8,832 nucleotides of DNA. It comes from Roseiarcus sp035308145 (GTDB lineage Bacteria; Pseudomonadota; Alphaproteobacteria; Rhizobiales; Beijerinckiaceae). The notes beneath the pieces were generated by a model. That model was not told where the DNA came from. It saw nothing but the letters and a program-made list of their open reading frames with translations, and ran no database searches. A program made the translations under genes and the position numbers. Within the stretch, counting starts at the first letter, position 1. The number at the start of each line of letters is the position of its first letter. The stretch covers positions 1-8,832 of the forward strand of contig DATGHD010000014.1 in the NCBI GenBank assembly GCA_035308145.1. The letters run 5' to 3'. Below, piece by piece: positions 1 through 6,956 of this stretch.

Positions 1-63
1 CTGACCATGCTTCACGCGCGCCGCCACGGCGTCGCGAAAAACTAAAGCGGAAACCTCGCTCAT
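1..63 (-). CDS. Possible N-terminal fragment of a divergent gene, cut by the left window edge
   Basis: An ATG at 63-61 on the minus strand opens a frame that runs without a stop for 21 codons to the window edge. It begins MSEVSALVFRDAVAARV and continues KHGQ. Its alternation of hydrophobic, Ala/Val and charged residues resembles a real N terminus more than the Arg/Pro-rich frames around it. The pattern of a helix followed by Val-x-x-Gly loosely recalls the start of family I CoA-transferase alpha subunits, but 21 residues cannot carry that assignment. No good Shine-Dalgarno lies directly upstream, which counts against it. If real, the gene is divergent from the KAP NTPase gene and shares the intergenic stretch 64-225. 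A competing plus-strand frame is open from 1 to a stop at 43-45 and could equally be a gene tail. Function unknown; low confidence. Confidence 0.3.
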   Translation of the reverse strand, partial: MSEVSALVFRDAVAARVKHGQ

Positions 64-162
64 CGCGGCGGCCGGTCGCCGAGGCGTCTCTCGCGCGGCC
101 AACAAAGGTCACGTTTCGCCGTCACCTTCTTCTTTTGGAGCCTCGGCCAGGCCGGGACGGCT

Positions 163-191
163 TTGCGCCGGGCCGGCGCTAAGTCCATAAT
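163..191 (+). promoter_or_regulatory. Putative sigma-70-type promoter for the KAP NTPase gene
   Basis: TTGCGC (163-168) could be a -35 element. It lies 17 nt before CATAAT (186-191), which matches the -10 consensus at five of six positions. A transcript starting near 198 would have a leader of about 28 nt containing the GGAGGA ribosome binding site, so promoter, RBS and start codon fit together. The -35 matches the consensus only in its TTG core, and the call was made by eye without scoring. Confidence 0.35.
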
Positions 192-214
192 GGCTTAAGA
201 TGGCGTCCTTTTGC

Positions 215-220
215 GGAGGA
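215..220 (+). promoter_or_regulatory. Ribosome binding site that decides the KAP NTPase start
   Basis: GGAGGA is a near-perfect Shine-Dalgarno. It sits 5 nt before a TTG at 226, only 2 nt before a GTG at 223, and 17 nt before the first in-frame ATG at 238. The longer reading from TTG 211 would place the RBS inside the coding region. Spacing therefore favours TTG 226. Confidence 0.6.
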
Positions 221-225
221 TCGTG

Positions 226-2223
226 TTGAACGCGCCTATGCCCAACGCCCCTGAGCCCCTTCTGCCGGTCGACGGAAAAGGCGTCCGGAGCGCGCGCGAA
301 ATTCCATTCCTCGCTGACGGACGCCATGGACCTGACTTGCTCGAGATTTCAGAGGCGATTCAGCCGATCGTCGAACTCGTCGCTCATCGCGACTCGCAAA
401 CGCCGATGATGATCGCGGTTGTTGGGCCGTCGGGCGCGGGCAAGAGTTTCACTCTTGGGCGCATCGCGGCGGGCGTCGAGGCTCTTCGCGCCGCGGCCAA
501 GACGGTGGATGGGCCTTTCGTCTCGCAGATCGTGACGGTGTCGCTCGACGCCGCCGCCATCGCCACTGATCCGGCCGCTCATCTTGCCGCTGCGACCTAT
601 GCCGCGCTCTGCCGCGATAACGGCGACGGCGGCTACGCCGCGCTCGCTGACGAAGCCGCGCATGCCGGCGCGGACCCGCATCTCGCCGCCAGCAAAGCCG
701 CCGAGCGGCATGACGAAGCGCGCCGCCGGCTCGATGCCGAACGACAGGCGCGGGACGAGACGGAGGCCCGCCGCGCCCGCTTGAGCGACGTCGTGCTGTT
801 CGAGACGCCGGGTTCGCGCGTCGACGCCTACGCGCGCGCCAGTCGCGGCAGGATCGAGGCTCGGCTGCGCCGCTTCGAACTCTTGACGGGCGAGCCCACG
901 GCCAATTTCAAAGAGCTGGTTCGCGACTTCGCCGGCGCCGGCGCCGGCTCGCGCCTGGGGCTCGCTCTGCGCTCGATTTGGGCCTATCGCCGCCAGTCGC
1001 GGCTCTTGCTCGGGGCGATCGTTTTCTTCCTTCTGGCGCTCGCGGTCTCGCAGGCGCGAGGACCGATCGTCGCCAGCTGGCTGAAGGGGCTTAGCGCCGG
1101 ATGGGCGGCCGATTGGATCGCCGCGCACGGTGATTGGATGGACTATGCGATCACCGCGTTTTTGATCCTCGGCGGGCTGGCGCTGGCGCTTAATCTGTGG
1201 CGCGCCTTCATTTTCACCGCCAGCCTGTACCGCGGCGTCAGGTTGCTGAACTATGAGGTGCGTGAGCGCGGGCGAGAGCTCGACGCGGCGTCGGCGCGGC
1301 TCAATCAGCGCGTCGCATCGCTGTCCGCCGAGGCTGAGGCCGCGGCGCGGCACGCGGAGGCCGCCGATCGACGCGCCAAATTGCGCGGCCCGGTTGCCGC
1401 GGAGCGCGGGCCAGCGCCGATGTTCCTCGACCCGACGCAAGCGCCGCAGGCCGCCGCGCGCGCTTTTTTCGCGGCCCTCGACCGGGCGGCCGACGGCCAG
1501 GGCGAAGCGGGCGCTCCGCCGGTCAGCGTTACGCCTAATCCCCCGGCGGCCGTCCCCAAGCGCATCGTGCTCGTCATCGATAATCTCGACGCGTTGAGCC
1601 CGGCGCAAGCGCTTCAGGCGATCGAGACCGCGCGCTCGCTTTTTGGCCGAGCCTTCGTCGGCCTTTTCGCCTTCGACCCGCGGCGCCTGGCGGCCGCAAT
1701 CGGCGACAAAGCGCGGCTGACCGAAAGCGTGGATAAGCTCTTCCAGATTGTCTTCAACGCTGGTCGCGTCAACGGCGTCGGCGGCGAAAGACTGGTCGCA
1801 CGCCTCCTTGGCGGCGCCGCGCAACCGTCGCGGCGCGCCTACGACGCGCGTCAATCGATCTTGGGCGAGCCGATTGGGGCGGCCGAAGGCGCGCTTCTGA
1901 CGGCGCTCGCGCCTTTCGCGGCCGCAACGCCGCGCGGCGTCAAACGCTATCTCAACATTTATCGCCTGGCGCGCGTCGGCGCGACGAGCAAGGCGGCTGT
2001 CGCCTTGGCGCTCGCTGTCGAACAAGGCGGCGACGACAAGACGCGCGGCGCGTTCGCGCGCCTCATCGCCGAGAATCCCGACGGCGCGGTTCCAGAGCCT
2101 TTGGAGCCGCCGGCTCTCGTCGCCGCGATGCGCGCGGCGCGGGCGTCAGGTCTTGGCGCCCTGCGTTCGACCGATCTCGTCGAAGCGCAGGCCCTGGCGA
2201 ACCGCTATCAACTCGGCGTCTGA
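226..2223 (+). CDS. Membrane-anchored KAP-family P-loop NTPase
   Basis: This 665-residue protein, numbered from TTG 226, has the architecture of KAP NTPases (named after Kidins220/ARMS and PifA). Walker A is GPSGAGKS at residues 67-74. Two hydrophobic helices at about 260-277 and 307-325, separated by a loop of about 30 residues, lie between Walker A and Walker B, as is typical of the family. Charged Ala/Arg/Glu-rich helices that may form coiled coils flank them (about 155-187 and 343-386). Walker B is IVLVIDNLDALSP (447-459), followed by VGLFAFDPRRLAAAI, VDKLFQIVF (502-510) and TPRGVKRYLNIYR (568-580), all recognisable KAP blocks. The usual DDLDR is DNLDA here, losing one acidic residue and the Arg. 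The P-loop domain should face the cytoplasm, anchored to the inner membrane. Bacterial members are poorly characterised; PifA excludes phage T7, but nothing here shows that role. The gene converges with the efflux operon 15 bp away. Family assignment is strong; cellular function is unknown. ATG 238 and TTG 211 are alternative starts. Confidence 0.88.
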   Translation: MNAPMPNAPEPLLPVDGKGVRSAREIPFLADGRHGPDLLEISEAIQPIVELVAHRDSQTPMMIAVVGPSGAGKSFTLGRIAAGVEALRAAAKTVDGPFVSQIVTVSLDAAAIATDPAAHLAAATYAALCRDNGDGGYAALADEAAHAGADPHLAASKAAERHDEARRRLDAERQARDETEARRARLSDVVLFETPGSRVDAYARASRGRIEARLRRFELLTGEPTANFKELVRDFAGAGAGSRLGLALRSIWAYRRQSRLLLGAIVFFLLALAVSQARGPIVASWLKGLSAGWAADWIAAHGDWMDYAITAFLILGGLALALNLWRAFIFTASLYRGVRLLNYEVRERGRELDAASARLNQRVASLSAEAEAAARHAEAADRRAKLRGPVAAERGPAPMFLDPTQAPQAAARAFFAALDRAADGQGEAGAPPVSVTPNPPAAVPKRIVLVIDNLDALSPAQALQAIETARSLFGRAFVGLFAFDPRRLAAAIGDKARLTESVDKLFQIVFNAGRVNGVGGERLVARLLGGAAQPSRRAYDARQSILGEPIGAAEGALLTALAPFAAATPRGVKRYLNIYRLARVGATSKAAVALALAVEQGGDDKTRGAFARLIAENPDGAVPEPLEPPALVAAMRAARASGLGALRSTDLVEAQALANRYQLGV

Positions 2224-2238
2224 TCGCCTCGTCGCGCC

Positions 2239-3654
2239 TCACTCGGTCTGGGGCAGAAGCTTGGCCTCGGTCCAACCGCCGCCCAGCGCGACAATCAACG
2301 CGACCGCCGCTTCGATTCTCTGTTCGCGCGTGGTGAGCAGGGTTTCCTCGTCGGACAGCGCAGTCGCCTCGGCGGTGACGACCGTCGTGAAATTCTGCGT
2401 GCCGGCGCGATATTCGTTGAGCGCGATTTGAACCGCCTGTTCGGCGGCTTTGACCGCTTCGACCTGCACGCTCTCTTCCTGTCCTAGAACCCGGATCGCG
2501 ACGAGTTCGTCCTCAACCTGCTGAAAGGCGGAAAGTACGGTCTCGCGATAGGTCGCGACGCTCGCCTCATAGGTCGCCCGCGCGGCCGCGACTTGCGCGT
2601 CGGTCAATCCGCCGTTGAACAAGGTCTGCGCGATCGACAAGCCGATCGACCATACCGGATTCGATCCGGCCGCCGATTTCACCCCGGGCGAGCCGGAGAC
2701 GCCGAAGAGTCCCGACAAGGTCACGTCCGGGTAATAGGCGGCGATGGCGACCCCGATCAGCGCGTTTTGCTCCTGCATCGTGCGCTCGGCGGCGGCGATG
2801 TCGGGGCGACGCTCGAGGAGCGTCGAGGGCAGGCTCATCGGGACAGGCGGAACCGAGTGCGTCAGCGCGCCATGTGCGATCGAGAGGCCCGCGGGCGGGC
2901 GACCCATCAACACGGCGATCGCATGCTCGAATTGGGCGCGGGCGACGCCGGTGTTGATCTCCTGCGCCTGGGCGGCGAGCACTTGCGCTTGCGCGGTGAT
3001 CACGTCGGAGCGCGCCGACGTGCCGGCGCCGTATTGGTTCTTCGTAATATCGAGAGAGCGGTTGTATTGGCTGACCGCGTCGGCCAGCAAATCGTGCAGA
3101 GAATCGGTCTCCCTCAGTTGGTAGTAGGCCGTCGCGAGCGCGGCCTGCGCCGAGAGCTTGGCGTTGGCGAGGTCGGCGGCGCTCGCTTGAGCGCCCGACG
3201 CCTGGCTTTCGATGGTGCGGCGAATCTTGCCCCAGACGTCGATGGTCCAGGTCGCGTTTCCTTCAAGCGAGAGCGTCGTCACCGGCTTTCCGGTCGAGTT
3301 GATGCGTTGAGCGTCGCCCGTCGCCGTGACGGTCGGGAAGAGGTCGGCCCGCGCCTCGGCGATCAGCGCCTGCGCTTCGCGGTAGTTGGCTTCGTCGGCT
3401 TTGAGCGTCTGATTGCTGATCTCGACTTGCGCCTCGAGCGCGTCGAGCTCCCGATCATGGAAGACCTGCCACCAGGCGCCTTTGTTGAGGCCGTCGCGCG
3501 GCTCGCCGATTTTCCAGCCTTTGATCTCCTTGTACTGAGCAGGGACAATGGCGGCCGGCCGGATGTAATCCGGCCCGACCAGCGCGCAGCCGCCAAGAGC
3601 CAACGCCGCCGCCAACGCGCCCCAGCCGCGGCCGGGCCCCCTCACGCCCCCCAT
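2239..3654 (-). CDS. Outer-membrane efflux channel lipoprotein, OprM/NodT family
   Basis: This 471-residue protein is the outer-membrane channel of a tripartite efflux pump; family members form a trimeric beta-barrel plus a long periplasmic alpha-helical tunnel. The N terminus is a lipoprotein signal: basic residues, a short Ala/Leu core, then LGGC with Cys23 as the predicted lipid site. Ala follows at +2, which fits outer-membrane sorting. The mature protein begins CALVGPDYIRP, the family's usual start. Two OEP repeats follow, with WTIDVWGKIRRTIE (136-149), the signature LLERRPDIAAAE (279-290), AAYYPDVTLSG (305-315) and the C-terminal ALGGGW (456-461). Length is normal. The start at 3654 overlaps the upstream RND stop by one base (TGATG) and has GGGAG 7 nt upstream. 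A longer in-frame reading from 3723 would overlap the RND gene by 70 nt and bury the signal peptide, so it was rejected. As last gene of the operon it matches the position of opmB in Pseudomonas muxABC-opmB. Confidence 0.93.
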   Translation of the reverse strand: MGGVRGPGRGWGALAAALALGGCALVGPDYIRPAAIVPAQYKEIKGWKIGEPRDGLNKGAWWQVFHDRELDALEAQVEISNQTLKADEANYREAQALIAEARADLFPTVTATGDAQRINSTGKPVTTLSLEGNATWTIDVWGKIRRTIESQASGAQASAADLANAKLSAQAALATAYYQLRETDSLHDLLADAVSQYNRSLDITKNQYGAGTSARSDVITAQAQVLAAQAQEINTGVARAQFEHAIAVLMGRPPAGLSIAHGALTHSVPPVPMSLPSTLLERRPDIAAAERTMQEQNALIGVAIAAYYPDVTLSGLFGVSGSPGVKSAAGSNPVWSIGLSIAQTLFNGGLTDAQVAAARATYEASVATYRETVLSAFQQVEDELVAIRVLGQEESVQVEAVKAAEQAVQIALNEYRAGTQNFTTVVTAEATALSDEETLLTTREQRIEAAVALIVALGGGWTEAKLLPQTE

Positions 3655-6600
3655 CAACCAACTCCCGCGACGCCTTCCTCCGCACGACCAAGATAAAAGC
3701 GACTCCACATGCGGCGCAGCCAATCGCTGAACCGATCCAGATAAAGATAAATCACCGGCGTCGTATAGAGGGTCAACGCCTGGCTGACGATCAGTCCACC
3801 GACAATTGAAATGCCCAGGGGATGACGCAGCTCCGAGCCCTCGCCGGTCCCGAAGGCGAGCGGCATGGCGCCGAGCATCGCGGCGCAGGTCGTCATCATG
3901 ATCGGCCTGAAGCGCAACAGGCAGGCCTGGGCGATGGCTTCGCGCGGCGACAGCCCTTCGCGTCGCGCCTGAAGCGCAAAATCAATCATCATGATCGCGT
4001 TTTTCTTGACGATGCCGATGAGCAGGATAACGCCGATCAGGGCGATGATCGTGAACTCCGTATGAAAGGCCATCAAGGCGAGCACCGCGCCGACGCCGGC
4101 CGAGGGCAGGGTCGAGAGGATGGTCAGGGGGTGGACGTAGCTTTCGTAGAGAACGCCGAGGACGATATAGACCGCAGCGAGCGCGGCGGCGATGAGCAAG
4201 GGCTCATCGGAAAGCGATTGCTGATAGGTCGCCGCCGTGCCGGCGAACGAACCATGGATCGTCGAGGGCATATGGATGTCGAGCATGGCCCCCTGAATCG
4301 CCGCCTGCGCTTCGCTGAGCGAGTGGCCGGGGGCGATATTGAAAGAGATGGTGCTGGCGACGAACAGCCCCTGATGGTTGACCGCGAGCGGCGTCAGGCC
4401 CGGTCCATAGCTGCTGATCGCCGAGAGCGGGATCATGTTCTCCTTCGCCGTGGAAACCGAAGCGCCGGCCGAGGCGCTGGAATGACCGCTGGCCGCGATC
4501 GAATTGATCGCCAAGTTGCGGGCCGAGTCCGCGGCGATCGTCGCGGCCGTGGAGCTGGCGGTCGTCGTCGTGTTCGCTTTAACGTATGTGCCAGCCGCCG
4601 CGTTGGTGCTCTGCGTTCCCGACGGATTGGCGCCGGAGGTCGACACCCAGATGTCGCGCAACGTCTCCGGATCCTGCCAATAGCGGGGCGCGACTTCCAT
4701 GACGACATGGTACTGGTTGAGCGCGCTGTAAATGACCGAAACCTGACGCTGACCGAACGCGTCATAGAGCGTATTGTCGATCGCGCTGACCGTTAAGCCG
4801 AGGCGCATCACCGTCGGACGGTCGATATTGAGGACGGCCTGCAATCCTTTTTGCTGCTGGTCGGAATTGACGTCGGCCAAAACGCTTAAGCCCTGCATTG
4901 CGGTCGTCAGTCGCGACGCCCATTGATAGAGCAGATCGGCGTCGTCAGCTTGCAAGGTGAACTGATAAGCCGCGTTGCTCTGCCGGCCGCCGGTGCGAAG
5001 ATCCGCCGCCGGCTGGAGAAACAGGCGCGCGCCCGGCACTTCCGCCAGCTTGACGCGCAAACGCGAATTGACCTGATCGGCGGAAATCTTCCGCTCGGCG
5101 AGCGGCTTCAACGACACGAAGACGAAACCCGAGTTGATCTGGCGCCCCCCGGTGAAACCGACCACGTGATCCACCGCCGGATCGGCTTGGACGATCGCCT
5201 GCAGCTGCGCGAGCTTCTGCTTCATCGATTGGAAAGAGATGCTTTGATCGGCCTGGATGTTGCCGATCAACAGGCCGGTGTCCTGGGAGGGAAAGAGCCC
5301 ATAGGGAATATGCGCAAAAAGGTACACATTCAGCGCGACCGTCCCGCAAAGAATGAGAAAGACGATGAATGAGTGGCGCAACGCTATGGCGAGCGTGCGC
5401 CGATAGAAATTCAATGCCGCTTCGAAGCCGTGTTCGCTGACGCGGTAGAACCAGCCGTGCGCATGGTCGGCGGGATTGGGCAGAAAACGCGAGCACATCA
5501 TCGGCGTCGCCGTCAGGGAGACAAAGAGCGAAATCACCACCGCCATCGACAGGGTGAGCGCAAATTCGCGGAAGAGGCGGCCGACTAGGCCCGCCATCAT
5601 CAGAATCGGCAGAAACACCGCGATCAGCGAAATGCTGATCGAAATGACGGTGAATCCAACCTCCCGGGCTCCGAGCAGCGCCGCCCGCATCCGGCTCTTG
5701 CCCTGTTCCATGTGACGCGAGATGTTTTCGAGGACGACGATCGCGTCATCGACAACGAAACCCGTCGAGATGGTCAGGGCCATCAACGAGAGATTGTCCA
5801 GGCTGAAGTTCAATAGATACATCGCGGCGAAGGTGCCGACGATCGAGACGGGCACGGCGATGCTCGGAATCGCCGTGGCGCGTACGTTCCGCAAAAACAG
5901 AAAAACCACCAACGTGACCAGAATCACGGCGATGACCAGGGTGCGTTCGGTGTCGCTGAGCGAAGCGCGGATGGTCTTGGAGCGGTCGAGGGCGATTGCG
6001 ATCGACACGTCGCCGGGCAGAGAGGCCGTCAGAAAGGGAAGCTCGGCCTTAACGTCGTCGACGGCTTGGATGATATTGGCGCCCGGCTGGCGGTAGAGAA
6101 TGACCAAGACCGCGGGCTTGCCGTTGGCGAGGCCGGCGTTGCGCAAGTCTTCCACCGAATCGACGACCTCGCCGAGGTCGCTGAGCTTGACCGCGGCGCC
6201 GTTTCGGTAGGCGATGACGAGATCGCGATATTGCGCGGCGGTGGTCGCCTGGTCGTTGGTGTAAATCTGGTAGTGAAAATTGTCGTCCTCGATCGAACCC
6301 TTGGGGCTATTGGCGTTGGCCGACGCTAGCGCCGCGCGCACGTCTTCAAGGCCGATGCCGTATTTGAAGAGCGCGCCGGGATTGAGTTCGATTCTCACGC
6401 CCGGAAGCGCGCTGCCGCCGAGATCGACTTCGCCGATGCCGGGAAGCTGCGACAGCCGTTGCTGCATCACATTCGAGGCTTCGTCGTAGAGTTGCCCTTG
6501 CGTGCGGGTCGGCGACGTCAGCGCCAGGATGAGGATTGGGCTGTCGGCCGGGTTGACCTTGTGATAGGTCGGATTGGATTTGAGACTCGTCGGCAGATCG

Positions 6601-6956
6601 GCGCGCGCGGCGTTGATCGCGGCCTGGACGTCGCGCGCCGCGCCGTTGATATCGCGATCGAGCCCGAACTGCAGCGTGATCCGCGTCGAGTTCGTCGCGC
6701 TCGACGAGGTCATCTCCGAGACATCGGCGATTTGCCCGAGGTGGCGTTCCAAAGGCGCCGCGACGCTGGCCGCCATCGTCTCCGGATTTGCGCCCGGCAT
6801 GTTCGCCTGCACCGATATGGTCGGAAAATCGATCTGCGGCAGCGGCGAGACCGGCAGATAACCGAAGGAGAAGACGCCGGCCAGCGCGATTCCGACAGTC
6901 AGCAGCGTTGTCGCCACCGGCCTTTGAATGAACAGCGTTGAGACGCCGAGGCTCAT
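3654..6956 (-). CDS. mdtC: RND multidrug efflux permease, MdtC/MuxC-like
   Basis: This 1100-residue inner-membrane proton/drug antiporter belongs to the HAE1 RND family. It opens with the usual FIQRPVATTLL and first transmembrane helix. The two porter-domain halves follow each bundle's first helix: LPVSPLPQIDFPTI near 34-47, and the second half from about 550 (IPYGLFPSQDTGLL). TM4 carries the proton-relay pair TGFVVDDAIVVLENI (Asp403, Asp404); the partner Lys985 lies in GIVKKNAIMMIDFA. Blocks such as SFQSMKQKL, GGRQSNAAYQFTL and SVNSDQ-like ADVNSDQQQKG match E. coli MdtC closely, distinguishing it from the MdtB-like neighbour. It is about 75 residues longer than E. coli MdtC, mostly from a Ser/Thr/Ala-rich insertion at about 774-839. 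The start at 6956 overlaps the upstream stop by 4 bases (ATGA), with GGAG (6965-6962) 5 nt upstream. In E. coli, MdtB and MdtC form a heterotrimer that exports bile salts, novobiocin and other compounds; substrates here are unknown. Confidence 0.93.
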   Translation of the reverse strand: MSLGVSTLFIQRPVATTLLTVGIALAGVFSFGYLPVSPLPQIDFPTISVQANMPGANPETMAASVAAPLERHLGQIADVSEMTSSSATNSTRITLQFGLDRDINGAARDVQAAINAARADLPTSLKSNPTYHKVNPADSPILILALTSPTRTQGQLYDEASNVMQQRLSQLPGIGEVDLGGSALPGVRIELNPGALFKYGIGLEDVRAALASANANSPKGSIEDDNFHYQIYTNDQATTAAQYRDLVIAYRNGAAVKLSDLGEVVDSVEDLRNAGLANGKPAVLVILYRQPGANIIQAVDDVKAELPFLTASLPGDVSIAIALDRSKTIRASLSDTERTLVIAVILVTLVVFLFLRNVRATAIPSIAVPVSIVGTFAAMYLLNFSLDNLSLMALTISTGFVVDDAIVVLENISRHMEQGKSRMRAALLGAREVGFTVISISISLIAVFLPILMMAGLVGRLFREFALTLSMAVVISLFVSLTATPMMCSRFLPNPADHAHGWFYRVSEHGFEAALNFYRRTLAIALRHSFIVFLILCGTVALNVYLFAHIPYGLFPSQDTGLLIGNIQADQSISFQSMKQKLAQLQAIVQADPAVDHVVGFTGGRQINSGFVFVSLKPLAERKISADQVNSRLRVKLAEVPGARLFLQPAADLRTGGRQSNAAYQFTLQADDADLLYQWASRLTTAMQGLSVLADVNSDQQQKGLQAVLNIDRPTVMRLGLTVSAIDNTLYDAFGQRQVSVIYSALNQYHVVMEVAPRYWQDPETLRDIWVSTSGANPSGTQSTNAAAGTYVKANTTTTASSTAATIAADSARNLAINSIAASGHSSASAGASVSTAKENMIPLSAISSYGPGLTPLAVNHQGLFVASTISFNIAPGHSLSEAQAAIQGAMLDIHMPSTIHGSFAGTAATYQQSLSDEPLLIAAALAAVYIVLGVLYESYVHPLTILSTLPSAGVGAVLALMAFHTEFTIIALIGVILLIGIVKKNAIMMIDFALQARREGLSPREAIAQACLLRFRPIMMTTCAAMLGAMPLAFGTGEGSELRHPLGISIVGGLIVSQALTLYTTPVIYLYLDRFSDWLRRMWSRFYLGRAEEGVAGVG
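3662..3666 (-). promoter_or_regulatory. Ribosome binding site of the outer-membrane channel gene
   Basis: On the minus strand GGGAG lies 7 nt upstream of the ATG at 3654-3652, inside the 3' end of the MdtC-like gene. It supports the short start, which leaves a proper lipoprotein signal peptide, and suggests reinitiation by ribosomes finishing the upstream gene. Confidence 0.55.
4440..4637 (-). other. Segment encoding a Ser/Thr/Ala-rich insertion in the MdtC-like docking region
   Basis: Residues 774-839 of the MdtC-like pump lie between DIWVSTS and MIPLSAISSYGPG. In E. coli MdtC only about half a dozen residues separate the equivalent strands, and the MdtB-like neighbour has about eight (LPSSASTSGQ before VPLSGI). 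The first half is low-complexity (Ser/Thr/Ala/Asn, including TTTTASSTAA); the second half (DSARNLAINSIAASG onward) looks more structured. By alignment with AcrB this falls in the DC docking subdomain, which faces the adaptor and outer-membrane channel. I recall similar insertions in other alpha- and betaproteobacterial MdtC-like pumps, so it is probably a clade feature rather than unique. Confidence 0.7.

Noticed and set aside
109..327. A 72-codon minus-strand open frame over the KAP gene start
   Set aside because: It overlaps the putative promoter, RBS and first codons of the KAP gene and shows no domain. Its composition fits a chance frame.
931..948. Three tandem GCCGGC units
   Set aside because: They encode an Ala-Gly run inside the KAP gene and are short enough to be GC-rich codon repetition. 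No regulatory or mobile role is supported.
349..2025. A 558-codon open frame on the minus strand opposite the KAP gene
   Set aside because: It is Arg/Ala/Gly-rich, has no recognisable domain or membrane pattern, and lies opposite a gene with clear Walker motifs. Long antisense frames are common in high-GC DNA.
2593..3696. A 367-codon plus-strand open frame opposite the outer-membrane channel gene
   Set aside because: Its Arg-rich composition and lack of domains mark it as a shadow of a well-supported lipoprotein gene.
3655..3723. N-terminal extension of the channel lipoprotein from an upstream start at 3723
   Set aside because: It would overlap the RND gene by 70 nt and put 23 residues before the lipoprotein signal peptide. 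The start at 3654 has an RBS and gives a standard lipobox distance.
3822..4796. A 324-codon plus-strand open frame opposite the MdtC-like gene
   Set aside because: It is Arg/Asp/Gly-rich without known motifs and is fully opposite conserved RND coding sequence.
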